A stretch of 64,000 bases of DNA from Gammaproteobacteria bacterium (GTDB lineage: Bacteria; Pseudomonadota; Gammaproteobacteria; UBA6429; Thiohalophilaceae), in the NCBI GenBank assembly GCA_016125505.1, contig WGLP01000011.1, positions 1-64,000 on the forward strand. The letters are read 5' to 3'. Position 1 is the stretch's first letter. Each line of letters begins with the position of its first letter. A program made the translations under genes and the position numbers. A model generated the notes under the pieces. It was not told the DNA's origin. It did no database searches and saw only the letters and a program-made list of their open reading frames with translations. Positions 55,930 to 64,000 of this stretch are shown piece by piece.

Positions 55930-56373
55930 TTATATAGATAACTCATCTATGCCACGATTAGCCAGCCGATCCGCGCGCTCGTTTTCACTGTGGCCACTGT
56001 GTCCGCGCACCCAATGCCACTGCACCTCATGCCGCGCCTCCGCCTGCTCTAGCCGTTGCCAGAGATCGGCATTCTTTACCGGCGATTTACTGGCGGTACG
56101 CCAACCACGGGCTTTCCATTTGGGGAGCCATTGGGTAATACCATTTTTGACATACTCGGAATCTGTGGTCAAACGCACCTTGCATCGCTGAGTGAGACTC
56201 TCCAGCGCCATGATCGCCGCCATGAGCTCCATTCGGTTATTGGTAGTGTGGCCCTCCCCACCGTACAACTCTTTCTCAGTGTCGCCGTAACGCAGCAAGA
56301 CGCCCCAACCGCCCGGGCCCGGGTTTCCCCGGCAGGCACCGTCGGTAAAGGCATCAACCTGTTTAGCGTCCAT
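55930..56373 (-). CDS. rnhA: Ribonuclease HI
   Basis: 147 aa from the ATG at 56373, chosen because AAGGAG lies five nt upstream; a frame extended to 56421 is not needed. It degrades RNA in RNA-DNA hybrids. The catalytic acidic residues start with D11 in [15 protein letters not shown], then the MELMAAI Glu and TDSEYV Asp. It overlaps the end of the methyltransferase gene by 11 bp. Confidence 0.96.
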   Translation of the reverse strand: MDAKQVDAFTDGACRGNPGPGGWGVLLRYGDTEKELYGGEGHTTNNRMELMAAIMALESLTQRCKVRLTTDSEYVKNGITQWLPKWKARGWRTASKSPVKNADLWQRLEQAEARHEVQWHWVRGHSGHSENERADRLANRGIDELSI

Positions 56374-57175
56374 GTCGCTCCTTGTGCTGAAAAGGTTCCA
56401 CCAGGCCGGCGGTGGCGACACGTTCCCGCCGCGGGCGCCAACGGGGCCGGATAGGTGTCACCGTCACCACCCGCTTACGGGCAACGATTAAATTGCCGGC
56501 GCCCAACATTGGCCAGGCACGCTTGCCCACTCGTTCCAGGAAACCCAGCCGCTGCAGCAGCCTTTTGCTCTTAATAGGGGGCCGATAGAAATATCCCTGG
56601 ATACTGACCACATCAAAGCCCAGCAGCTCCATCCAGTCACGTATTCGCGGGGTGCTCAGAAAACGTGCACACCACGGTATCTTTTTGCGCCAGCCAAAAA
56701 TCCAGTGCCAGAGCAGCCAGTTACTGCGTGGGTTGAAGACCAGCATGACGAGATGCCCCTCCGGGATCAGAACCCGCTCGGCCTCGCGCAGGACCGCGTG
56801 GGGACGCTGTGAAAACTCCAGGGTATGTGGCAGCACCAGGACATCCATGCTGTCGGTCTGGATAGGTAACTGATCCGGTAAGCCCAGGAGACGGCGTTCA
56901 TCGACACCCGCTGACGGTTGCGCATAATCCATAACCGCACAATGTGAGACCCTGCTGCTGATTGTCCAATCCGCGTTATCGCTCAGGCGACCCAATTGCA
57001 GTAGGTGGTAACCAAACAGGTTCGGCAGGGTGTTGGCGAGTAAATCCGCCTCCAGTTGCGCTAATTCTCCACCCAATTCCGACCGATACCAATCCTGAAG
57101 CTGTGGCCAGGTGAAGGCCAGCTCTTCGCAATGATTAAATCGTTTATTTTTTGCGGTACGAGAAAGAATCTTCAT
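56363..57175 (-). CDS. SAM-dependent methyltransferase (YafS-like position)
   Basis: 270 aa of the class I methyltransferase type (Methyltransf_11-like). [10 protein letters not shown] is in the place of motif [41 protein letters not shown] covers the post-I to motif III region. It lies beside rnhA, as yafS does in enterobacteria, and its substrate is unknown. Its glycine-rich SAM loop is weak, and a C-terminal basic stretch ([13 protein letters not shown]) follows. It diverges from mltD. Confidence 0.8.
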   Translation of the reverse strand: MKILSRTAKNKRFNHCEELAFTWPQLQDWYRSELGGELAQLEADLLANTLPNLFGYHLLQLGRLSDNADWTISSRVSHCAVMDYAQPSAGVDERRLLGLPDQLPIQTDSMDVLVLPHTLEFSQRPHAVLREAERVLIPEGHLVMLVFNPRSNWLLWHWIFGWRKKIPWCARFLSTPRIRDWMELLGFDVVSIQGYFYRPPIKSKRLLQRLGFLERVGKRAWPMLGAGNLIVARKRVVTVTPIRPRWRPRRERVATAGLVEPFQHKERHGR

Positions 57176-57290
57176 TGTGTGATGAAATTAATACCCTTAT
57201 CCGAGTGTGCGCATCACCATGACTTGACCGCATGGGAGTGGACACAATAACATGGAAAATAATAAACAATTTAATAATTTAGAACAAAGA

Positions 57291-59021
57291 ATGAAACATA
57301 GTCTCAGTATTTTGACAATAGTGCTGCTGGTGGGCGGGTGTTCCGTGACGCCGCCCGCGCATGACATCTCAGACAATAGTCTGCATCCGGCGCAAATCGC
57401 AGCAAGTCCCGGGCCCTACACCGTTACCGGTGATGCTGACTTTCCTGCCGCCCTGCGCCAACCCTTGCCGCCGTTAGAAAACGCTCCGCAGCAGACGGCG
57501 GCTAACGAACAAGAAGATGACACCATCAACAAACTGGCGGCGGACACCGCAGCGGCCGATGCCGACGTCGTTGCCGAGAGTGCCCCAATCAACATCTGGG
57601 ATCGGATCCGTGCCGGCTTCGGCTTGCCCGACGTGGATAATTCACGCATCGATCGCGAACTGGATTGGTATGCACGACATCAGGAATATCTTGATCGCGT
57701 GGTCGAACGCGCTCAGCCCTACATGCATTACATTGTCGATCAACTCGACGCCAACAACATACCCCTGGAAATCGCGCTGCTTCCCATTGTTGAAAGTGCC
57801 TTCCAGCCTTTTGCCTACTCGCACGGCCGCGCCTCCGGCATCTGGCAATTTATTCCGTCCACCGGACGTCGCTATGGTCTCAAACAGGACTGGTGGTACG
57901 ACGGACGCCGCGATGTCGTTGCGTCAACACAGGCTGCCATCAAGCTGCTTTCTGCCTTACGCGACGAATTTCATGGCGACTGGTTATTAGCCCTGGCTGC
58001 GTATAACTCCGGTGGCGGCAATGTCGAACGCGCCATTCGTAAGAATAAGCGGAAACACAAACCGACCGATTTCTTCTCCCTGGATCTACCACCGGAAACC
58101 CGCTACTACGTGCCCAAGCTGCTGGCGCTGAAAAAACTGATCAACAATCCCTACATGTACAAAGTGCAACTGGGGCGCATCGACGATAGTCCCTACTTCG
58201 AGCGCATCAAACTGGATTCACAGATCGATTTAGCCCTGGCGGCGGAACTGGCGGATATGGATCTGGATGACCTGTATGAGCTGAATCCCGCCTACAACCG
58301 TTGGGCCACGTCGCCGGACGGTCCGAACTATCTGTTGATCCCGCTGGATAATGCCGAGGAGTTTAAAACCAACCTGGCCGAGTATCCCGTCAACAAACGT
58401 ATCAAATGGGTACGGCACCGCATCGGTAAAGGCGAAACCATCAGTACCATTGCCACGAACTATCACACCAGCATCGATGTCATCAAACGCGTCAATCACA
58501 TGCACAGCAATATCCTGCGCGCAGGACACGAACTGACGATACCGGTCGCGAGTCAAAAGCTTTCCAGTTATACCCTCAGCGCCAACCAGCGCAAACGCAG
58601 CACCCAAAACACCCCGCGCAGCGGCACCAAGGTGACCCACGTCGTACAGTCTGGCGATACCTTATGGGATCTGGCACAACGGCATAAGGTTGGCGTTCGC
58701 CAACTGGCAAAATGGAATGGCATGGCACCGCGCGATCCGCTGGTACCAGGTCAGACTATTGTCATCTGGTCGCGCAAGGCAAAAGGCTCGGCCCATGCGT
58801 TACAGATCGATATCAAGGCGCCGCCTCAGCGCCAGATGACACAGCGTATCGGCTATCGCGTGCGCCGTGGTGATTCGCTGGCCTTGATCTCACGTAAGTT
58901 CAACGTGACCGTTGCGCAATTGCTGCGCTGGAACAGGAAACTGAATAAGGGACATTACCTGCAACCGGGTCAGCAATTGACCCTGTATGTTGATATCACG
59001 CGTCCTTCCCACCGTTCGTAG
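57291..59021 (+). CDS. mltD: Membrane-bound lytic transglycosylase D with three LysM domains
   Basis: 576 aa from the ATG at 57291, chosen because it gives a compact lipoprotein signal MKHSLSILTIVLLVGGC with the lipobox VGGC. An ATG at 57252 would put 13 polar residues before it. The SLT domain (about 135-300) has catalytic Glu in LPIVESAFQPFAYSHGRASGIWQFIPSTGRRYGL (about 168). Three LysM modules bind peptidoglycan (about 372-418, 448-492, 521-567). It trims peptidoglycan at the outer membrane. Confidence 0.93.
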   Translation: MKHSLSILTIVLLVGGCSVTPPAHDISDNSLHPAQIAASPGPYTVTGDADFPAALRQPLPPLENAPQQTAANEQEDDTINKLAADTAAADADVVAESAPINIWDRIRAGFGLPDVDNSRIDRELDWYARHQEYLDRVVERAQPYMHYIVDQLDANNIPLEIALLPIVESAFQPFAYSHGRASGIWQFIPSTGRRYGLKQDWWYDGRRDVVASTQAAIKLLSALRDEFHGDWLLALAAYNSGGGNVERAIRKNKRKHKPTDFFSLDLPPETRYYVPKLLALKKLINNPYMYKVQLGRIDDSPYFERIKLDSQIDLALAAELADMDLDDLYELNPAYNRWATSPDGPNYLLIPLDNAEEFKTNLAEYPVNKRIKWVRHRIGKGETISTIATNYHTSIDVIKRVNHMHSNILRAGHELTIPVASQKLSSYTLSANQRKRSTQNTPRSGTKVTHVVQSGDTLWDLAQRHKVGVRQLAKWNGMAPRDPLVPGQTIVIWSRKAKGSAHALQIDIKAPPQRQMTQRIGYRVRRGDSLALISRKFNVTVAQLLRWNRKLNKGHYLQPGQQLTLYVDITRPSHRS

Positions 59022-59042
59022 CTCGCCCTTCCCGACGCAGTC

Positions 59043-61082
59043 TCAGCCTGACGACTCAGGTGTTTCCGCATAGAGATGGCAGCTGACCCATTGCCCGTCT
59101 GACACCTGTCTTGGCGTTGGATAAATCTGCCGACACTCTTCCATTACCTGTGGACAGCGGGGATGGAAATGGCAGCCATTTGGTGGGTTGATGGGTGACG
59201 GCATCTCCCCCTGCAGACGAATCACTTCGCGACCGCTTTCTTTTTCAATCGTCGGGATCGCGGACAGCAGGGCCTGGGTGTAGGGATGTTTCGCCCCCTG
59301 CATGACCTGACTCACACTGCCCTGCTCCATTATACGTCCCAGATACATGACCGCAACATCGTGCGCGAGATAATCCACCACAGACAGATTGTGTGTGATG
59401 AACAAATAACTCAGGTCGTGCTGGTCCTGCAGGTCCTTTAACAGGTTCAGAATCTGCGCCTGCACCGAGACATCCAGGGCACTGGTTGGTTCGTCACAGA
59501 CGATAAGCCGCGGTGACACCGCCAGGACACGCGCGATACAGATACGCTGGCGCTGGCCGCCGGAGAACTCATGCGGATAACGTTGCGCCGATTCCGGCGG
59601 CAGCCCCACCTGTTGCAGTAGATCGCGGATTCTTGCTTGTCGCTGTTGCGCATCCAGCTCCGGTTGCTGCGCCAACATCCCTTCTTCGATGATGGCGCCC
59701 ACCTGCATGCGCGGATTCATCGAGGAAAACGGGTCCTGGAAGATGATCTGCATGTCACGCCGGTGTGCGCGCATCTCCTGTTTTTTCAAACGGGTGAGAT
59801 CCACATCAGCGAACTGTACTCTCCCCGCACTCGGCTTGATCAATTGCAGGATGGCCTTGCCGACCGTGGTCTTGCCACATCCGGATTCGCCAACCAGCGC
59901 CAGTGTGTGCCGTTGTCCGATTCGCAAGTCGATCTCATCCACTGCCCTGACATGTCCGACTACCCGCTTGAAGACGCCGCGCTGGATAGGAAAATGTACC
60001 TTGAGTCTCTCCACCTCGAGCAGCGGCGTCCTGGTCATCACTGTTTCATCTTCGCGCTGACTGCCGCCACCACTGTGTTTGCGTAATGTCGGTTTGTCCT
60101 TGACGTTGGGATCATATAAATGACAGCGTACGCCGCTGTTATCATCGCTCACCCATTGTGGTACAGCCTGATGACAATACAGCCAGGCGTCATCGCAACG
60201 TTCGGCAAAGCGACAACCACTGAATTTTTTATTCAGTGCTGGCACCGAGCCTTTGATTACCTCCAGGCGGCGGCCGCGTTTATGGCGATCCGGCACGGCG
60301 GCAAACAATTTTTGCGAATACGGATGCCGCGGTTGCGCAAAAAATTCCGCACGCGTGGCCTGCTCGACGATTTGTCCGGCGTACATCACCGCCAGATGAT
60401 CGACATTGTCGGCGACGATGCCCAGGTCGTGGGTAATCATCATGACCGCCATGCCCGTGTCACGCTGAATCTCCTTGAGCAACTGCAACACCTGCGCCTG
60501 GATGGTGACATCCAGTGCCGTGGTGGGTTCGTCGGCAATCAGCAAATCCGGCTCACACGCCAGGGCAATCGCAATCATCACCCGCTGCTTCATGCCGCCG
60601 GATAGCTGATGCGGATAATCGCGTAAGCGCTGTTTCGCCGAGGGGATGCCGACCGCATCAAGATAACTCACGGCGCGTTGCCGTGCCGCATCGCCGCGCA
60701 AGTCGGTATGCTGATAAAGTGTTTCGGTAATCTGTTGGCCCACGGTCAATACCGGGTTGAGCGACGTCATCGGCTCCTGAAAGATCATGGCAATGCGGTT
60801 CCCGCGCACCGTGCGCATCTGCGCCTCGGAGTATTGCAGCAGGTCTTCGTTGTCGAGCAGGATGCGACCGTTCTTGATACGACCCGCCGGTTGCGGCACC
60901 AGTTGCAGCAGCGACAGTGCCGTCATGGACTTGCCACTACCGGACTCGCCCAGCAAGGCAAAGGTTTCTCCGCGTCGAATCGTAAAGCTGATCTTATCGA
61001 CGGCGCGCACAGGCTGCCGTTCTGATCCGAACCAGACGGACAGGTCCTCGACCCGCAGCAGGATATCGCTCGTGTCAGTCAT
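59043..61082 (-). CDS. yejF: Peptide ABC transporter ATPase with two nucleotide-binding domains (YejF-like)
   Basis: 679 aa containing two complete ABC modules (about 5-330 and about 350-670). The first Walker A is [10 protein letters not shown] with the signature LSGGMKQR, and the second is [10 protein letters not shown] with SGGQRQR. Both end in an oligopeptide-type C-terminal Cys-containing region ([27 protein letters not shown]). It energises the YejBE permease. It overlaps the yejE-like gene by 8 bp. Confidence 0.93.
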   Translation of the reverse strand: MTDTSDILLRVEDLSVWFGSERQPVRAVDKISFTIRRGETFALLGESGSGKSMTALSLLQLVPQPAGRIKNGRILLDNEDLLQYSEAQMRTVRGNRIAMIFQEPMTSLNPVLTVGQQITETLYQHTDLRGDAARQRAVSYLDAVGIPSAKQRLRDYPHQLSGGMKQRVMIAIALACEPDLLIADEPTTALDVTIQAQVLQLLKEIQRDTGMAVMMITHDLGIVADNVDHLAVMYAGQIVEQATRAEFFAQPRHPYSQKLFAAVPDRHKRGRRLEVIKGSVPALNKKFSGCRFAERCDDAWLYCHQAVPQWVSDDNSGVRCHLYDPNVKDKPTLRKHSGGGSQREDETVMTRTPLLEVERLKVHFPIQRGVFKRVVGHVRAVDEIDLRIGQRHTLALVGESGCGKTTVGKAILQLIKPSAGRVQFADVDLTRLKKQEMRAHRRDMQIIFQDPFSSMNPRMQVGAIIEEGMLAQQPELDAQQRQARIRDLLQQVGLPPESAQRYPHEFSGGQRQRICIARVLAVSPRLIVCDEPTSALDVSVQAQILNLLKDLQDQHDLSYLFITHNLSVVDYLAHDVAVMYLGRIMEQGSVSQVMQGAKHPYTQALLSAIPTIEKESGREVIRLQGEMPSPINPPNGCHFHPRCPQVMEECRQIYPTPRQVSDGQWVSCHLYAETPESSG

Positions 61083-62601
61083 GCTCTGCCCCCGCCTTTT
61101 GCAGCACCTGTTTCAAGCGTGGGTCGAAGGCATCACGCACAGCGTCGGCGAACAGGTTGGCCGCCAGCACCAGAATCGACATCATGATAAAGGCGGCACA
61201 TAAGGACCACCACACGATGGGCTCACGCGCCAGCTCCATGCGGGCATTATTGATCATGTTGCCCCAACTGATAGTGGACGGGTCCACACCGACACCGATA
61301 TAGGACAGGACGGATTCCGCCAGCACCAAACCGCTGAAATCCAACACCACGATGATCAATACAATGTGCATGACGTTCGGCAGAATATGGCGCGTAATGA
61401 TCTTCATATTGTGCACACCGAAGGCCGTGGCCGCCTGAATGTAATCCAGTTCGCGCAATTTCAACGCCTCACCGCGCAACAGGCGGCACAGACTGGTCCA
61501 GTTGGTCAGGCCCAGCACCGCGCATAAGGCCAACAGGCGAAAATCGCCGCGCGCATAGGCGGAAGGAAACCACTCCGGGTGATTGTCGAACGCGACATCG
61601 ATGGAAAGAATAACGGCAGAGATCAGGAGGACGCCCGGGATGGAATTCAGCGTGGTGTAGATATACTGAATGACGTCGTCCACCCAGCCACGATAATAGC
61701 CGGCCATCACACCCAACATGACTGCAAACGGTAACATGATCAGGGTCGTCAGGGTGCCGATGACCAAGCCGGTACGAATACTCTTCAAAGACTGGTAAAA
61801 GACATCATTCCCGACCTTGTCGGTGCCTAAAATATGGTAGTGCACGCTCAGCATGCCCAGCGGCACGGCAATGACCAGGATCACCAGCACGGTCATCACG
61901 ATCACACGCCATGGCACTTCGGTGTTGCCAGCCCAGATTGCGCGCCAGGTGTCAGCGACACTGCGACGCCACAGGCGCGACAACAACCAGGCCAGGAACG
62001 CAATAACAAGCAACCACGCCAGTGCGGCAAAGAGCATCCCCTGGAGCGAGGTCGCCAGGATATTCTTCCCCCTGTCCTCGGGTGATTTCAACTGTGCCCC
62101 GCCATAGCGTAAGCGTGGATAATCGCGCACCAGTTTTCCGGCATCGTCCACCAGCATTTTCTTGCTGTAGGAATGCGTAGCGAATGGCGCGGAATACGTT
62201 TCCTCGACATGTGTGCGCAACGGCGTGAGTAGTTCATCCAGCGCACTCAGCACCTCGGCCGAATAATTTACCGTTTGTGAGGTCGCCCCCTCATTCAAAG
62301 GTTTGCGAAAATGGATGGAGTCCAGCAGACCGAGACAGATATAGACACTCAACACGATCAAGGCGATCATGGCGAGCTTGCGCCGGAACACCTCCCGCCA
62401 GGGTGCCAGCATATGTTCTTTATGGCGAAGATAGCTGATAAAGATAATCACGGAGGCAAGCAGGAAAAAAATCAGGATGTCAGTTAAGAAATACACGCCT
62501 TTAACGCCAAACAAAGACGGATAGATGAGCCACAGCGCAAGCAGCACGGCATCCAGCGCAATGGCACGAACAATATGTCCAGGTATGCGTTTCGAATTCA
62601 T
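61075..62601 (-). CDS. yejE: Peptide ABC transporter permease (YejE-like, long)
   Basis: 508 aa, longer than the usual about 340. Two hydrophobic segments (about 10-30 and 35-55) and a helix at about 75-95 precede a soluble loop of about 85 residues, then the normal permease core with six helices and the EAA-type loop AEALKLRELDYIQAATAFGVHN. The N-terminal insertion is the longest difference from the enterobacterial protein. It overlaps both neighbours, as ATGA with yejB. Confidence 0.9.
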   Translation of the reverse strand: MNSKRIPGHIVRAIALDAVLLALWLIYPSLFGVKGVYFLTDILIFFLLASVIIFISYLRHKEHMLAPWREVFRRKLAMIALIVLSVYICLGLLDSIHFRKPLNEGATSQTVNYSAEVLSALDELLTPLRTHVEETYSAPFATHSYSKKMLVDDAGKLVRDYPRLRYGGAQLKSPEDRGKNILATSLQGMLFAALAWLLVIAFLAWLLSRLWRRSVADTWRAIWAGNTEVPWRVIVMTVLVILVIAVPLGMLSVHYHILGTDKVGNDVFYQSLKSIRTGLVIGTLTTLIMLPFAVMLGVMAGYYRGWVDDVIQYIYTTLNSIPGVLLISAVILSIDVAFDNHPEWFPSAYARGDFRLLALCAVLGLTNWTSLCRLLRGEALKLRELDYIQAATAFGVHNMKIITRHILPNVMHIVLIIVVLDFSGLVLAESVLSYIGVGVDPSTISWGNMINNARMELAREPIVWWSLCAAFIMMSILVLAANLFADAVRDAFDPRLKQVLQKAGAEHD

Positions 62602-63581
62602 TGATCCAACCGTATCCGTGGGTCAACCAGGGTGTAGGAAATGTCGGTCAGGATCAGACCGACAATGTATAAAACCGAGCCGAGAAAGACCATGGCGCGG
62701 ACAATGGAAAAGTCCTGGCCCCTGATAGCATCGATGGTGTAACTGCCCAGACCGGGAATGCCGAAAAAGGATTCGGTCAACAAGGCGCCCAGGAACAACA
62801 ACGGAATCACCACCACCACCCCGGTAAGAATAGGAATCATGGCGTTCTTGAGGACGTGTCGAAACAACACACGCAACTCAGACAGGCCTTTGGCGCGCGC
62901 TGTGCGTACATAATCCCGTCCAATCTCTTCCAGAAAGATCGTGCGGTACAGGCGTGCACCCGATCCAATGCCGGAGACCACGCCAATCAATACCGGCAGA
63001 ATCAGAAATTTGATACTCGTCCAGCCGTCGCTGCTGTATCCCGAGATCGGCACCAGATGCAGCATTTTACTGATCAGGAACTGCCCGCCGACGATATAAA
63101 ACATACTGGAGATCGACATCATGATGACGCAGATGACAACACCCCAGAGATCGACATAGCTCGCGCGGAAGAAGGCCAGCAGCAGTGCGAACGTGATATT
63201 CACCAGCAATCCGACGATAAATGCCGGAATGGCAATGGCCAGACTGGGGCCCATGCGCTGACGGATATCGTAGCCGATATCGCGCCCGTCATCGGCCGCG
63301 CCAAACCTGAACGCGAACAGGCTGATGGATTTTGTATAGAAGATCGTATCGGTGAAGACCTGAATACCGTTGGCCTTCGGATTATAGAACAGGGGCTTGT
63401 CGTAACCGCGGTCCTGCTTCCATTTATCGATCTCGGTCTGGGTGACATGCTTCATACCCAATTGCATGCGGGCCATGTTGTCCGGACTGTTGACCATAAA
63501 AAACAGGGCGAACGTCAGGACATTAACGCCAATCAGTATCGGAATCGCATACACCACCCGGCGGACAATATAGGCAAACAC
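62598..63581 (-). CDS. yejB: Peptide ABC transporter permease (YejB-like)
   Basis: 327 aa with six membrane helices. The N-terminal helix IPILIGVNVLTFALFFMVN is followed by a periplasmic loop, then the EAA loop EEIGRDYVRTARAKGLSELRVLFRHVLKNAMIP. It ends in DPRIRLDQ, characteristic of DppB/OppB-type permeases. It lies two nt after the binding-protein gene. Confidence 0.94.
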   Translation of the reverse strand: MFAYIVRRVVYAIPILIGVNVLTFALFFMVNSPDNMARMQLGMKHVTQTEIDKWKQDRGYDKPLFYNPKANGIQVFTDTIFYTKSISLFAFRFGAADDGRDIGYDIRQRMGPSLAIAIPAFIVGLLVNITFALLLAFFRASYVDLWGVVICVIMMSISSMFYIVGGQFLISKMLHLVPISGYSSDGWTSIKFLILPVLIGVVSGIGSGARLYRTIFLEEIGRDYVRTARAKGLSELRVLFRHVLKNAMIPILTGVVVVIPLLFLGALLTESFFGIPGLGSYTIDAIRGQDFSIVRAMVFLGSVLYIVGLILTDISYTLVDPRIRLDQ

Positions 63582-63583
63582 GA

Positions 63584-64000
63584 TCAGCTACTCCTTGTCC
63601 GTTTTGCGGCGGCCATGTGTTCCTTACGCCGGTACGTTATGATGGCCGGGACCAGACTCACCACGAGCAGACCGAATAACAGGAGCACCGGCCACAGTAC
63701 CGGCTTGTTCCACTCCCGACGCAGGGTCTCACGTTCAACAGGGTCGACGCGTTTGTATTTGAGGGTGTTATGCGCCATCGTGTTGGGCTTTACGTTTTTG
63801 TACCAGTCGTGATAGAGGGTGAACGATTTGGGATGAAAGCCCCAGACCCAGGGTGAGTCGTTCTGCAGTATCGTCAGCATTTGATCGATAATCGCCTGAC
63901 GTTCCGGCGAATTATCCATGTTCTTCATTTTGACGAAGAGCTTGTCGAATGCGGGATTCTCATAATTCGCGGCGTTCTCGCCCTGATGCTGCGCCTTGCC
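63584..64000 (-). CDS. yejA: ABC-transporter substrate-binding protein with C-terminal membrane helix (partial)
   Basis: The last 138 residues are in the window; the gene continues past 64000. The SBP family 5 end is recognisable (ENPAFDKLFVKMKNMDNSPERQAIIDQMLTILQNDSPWVWGFHP). It is followed by a short linker and a membrane helix PVLWPVLLLFGLLVVSLVPAII with a basic tail. Most binding proteins of this type end without a helix. Here the protein may be anchored in the inner membrane by both ends or by its C-terminus. Confidence 0.85.
   Translation of the reverse strand, partial: GKAQHQGENAANYENPAFDKLFVKMKNMDNSPERQAIIDQMLTILQNDSPWVWGFHPKSFTLYHDWYKNVKPNTMAHNTLKYKRVDPVERETLRREWNKPVLWPVLLLFGLLVVSLVPAIITYRRKEHMAAAKRTRSS

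Overview
The window reads as chromosomal DNA of a Gram-negative gammaproteobacterium. The evidence is the methyltransferase-rnhA-dnaQ-mltD neighbourhood, glnS/gltX with nearby tRNA genes, NhaD, a Yej-type peptide ABC transporter, a type II secretion (T2SS)-like cluster and many exported proteins with ordinary Sec signals. Base composition is moderately GC-rich by eye. I cannot name a genus. I saw no phage, insertion sequence or CRISPR array.

Region 1 (1-4385) holds the start of an exported minus-strand protein behind a possible c-di-GMP-I (GEMM-like) leader. It also has an HEXXH metalloprotease-like protein, a double cyclic-nucleotide-binding plus rhodanese-like protein with a near-ideal CRP-type palindrome upstream, and a NarL-type response regulator.

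Region 2 (4386-18894) is the most striking part: a tightly packed seven-gene minus-strand operon. In order of transcription it encodes two two-cupredoxin proteins (518 and 512 aa), a giant exported protein of about 2,490 aa (two cupredoxin domains, then tandem Ig/SdrD-like domains, an IPT-like domain and a parallel beta-helix), a small exported protein, a LolA-like protein, a SCO copper chaperone, and a cytochrome c fused to a periplasmic-binding-protein fold. The four motifs of a multicopper oxidase are divided between the first two proteins. Together the three proteins would carry six cupredoxin domains, as in ceruloplasmin or MnxG/MofA-type metal oxidases, but as separate polypeptides. An extracellular oxidase, perhaps of Mn(II) or Fe(II), is my inference.

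Region 3 (19324-33430) carries a receiver-only regulator, a lytic transglycosylase and a soluble GAF-PAS histidine kinase. Diverging from these is a T2SS-like operon (GspG, F, E, PilM/N/O-like and GspC-like proteins, a TPR-secretin-cohesin, three pseudopilins) that ends in another NarL-type regulator. It is a plausible export route for the neighbouring oxidase.

Region 4 (33437-44017) holds tRNA-Glu, tRNA-Ala, glnS, gltX and a P2-type cation ATPase. It also has a lipid-like group: fatty-acyl-AMP ligase with ACP, cytochrome P450 and a DUF374 acyltransferase.

Region 5 (44163-53456) is a sugar block: gnd-zwf converging on pgl-glk, then a sucrose-phosphate phosphatase, a sucrose-phosphate synthase with a degenerate phosphatase domain, a GH100 invertase and an HPt protein. 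Together these could make sucrose, cleave it and feed the hexose into the oxidative pentose phosphate pathway.

Region 6 (53522-64000) carries a possible 28-aa small ORF, nhaD, dnaQ, rnhA, a methyltransferase, mltD and a yejABEF-like transporter whose binding protein runs off the window end.
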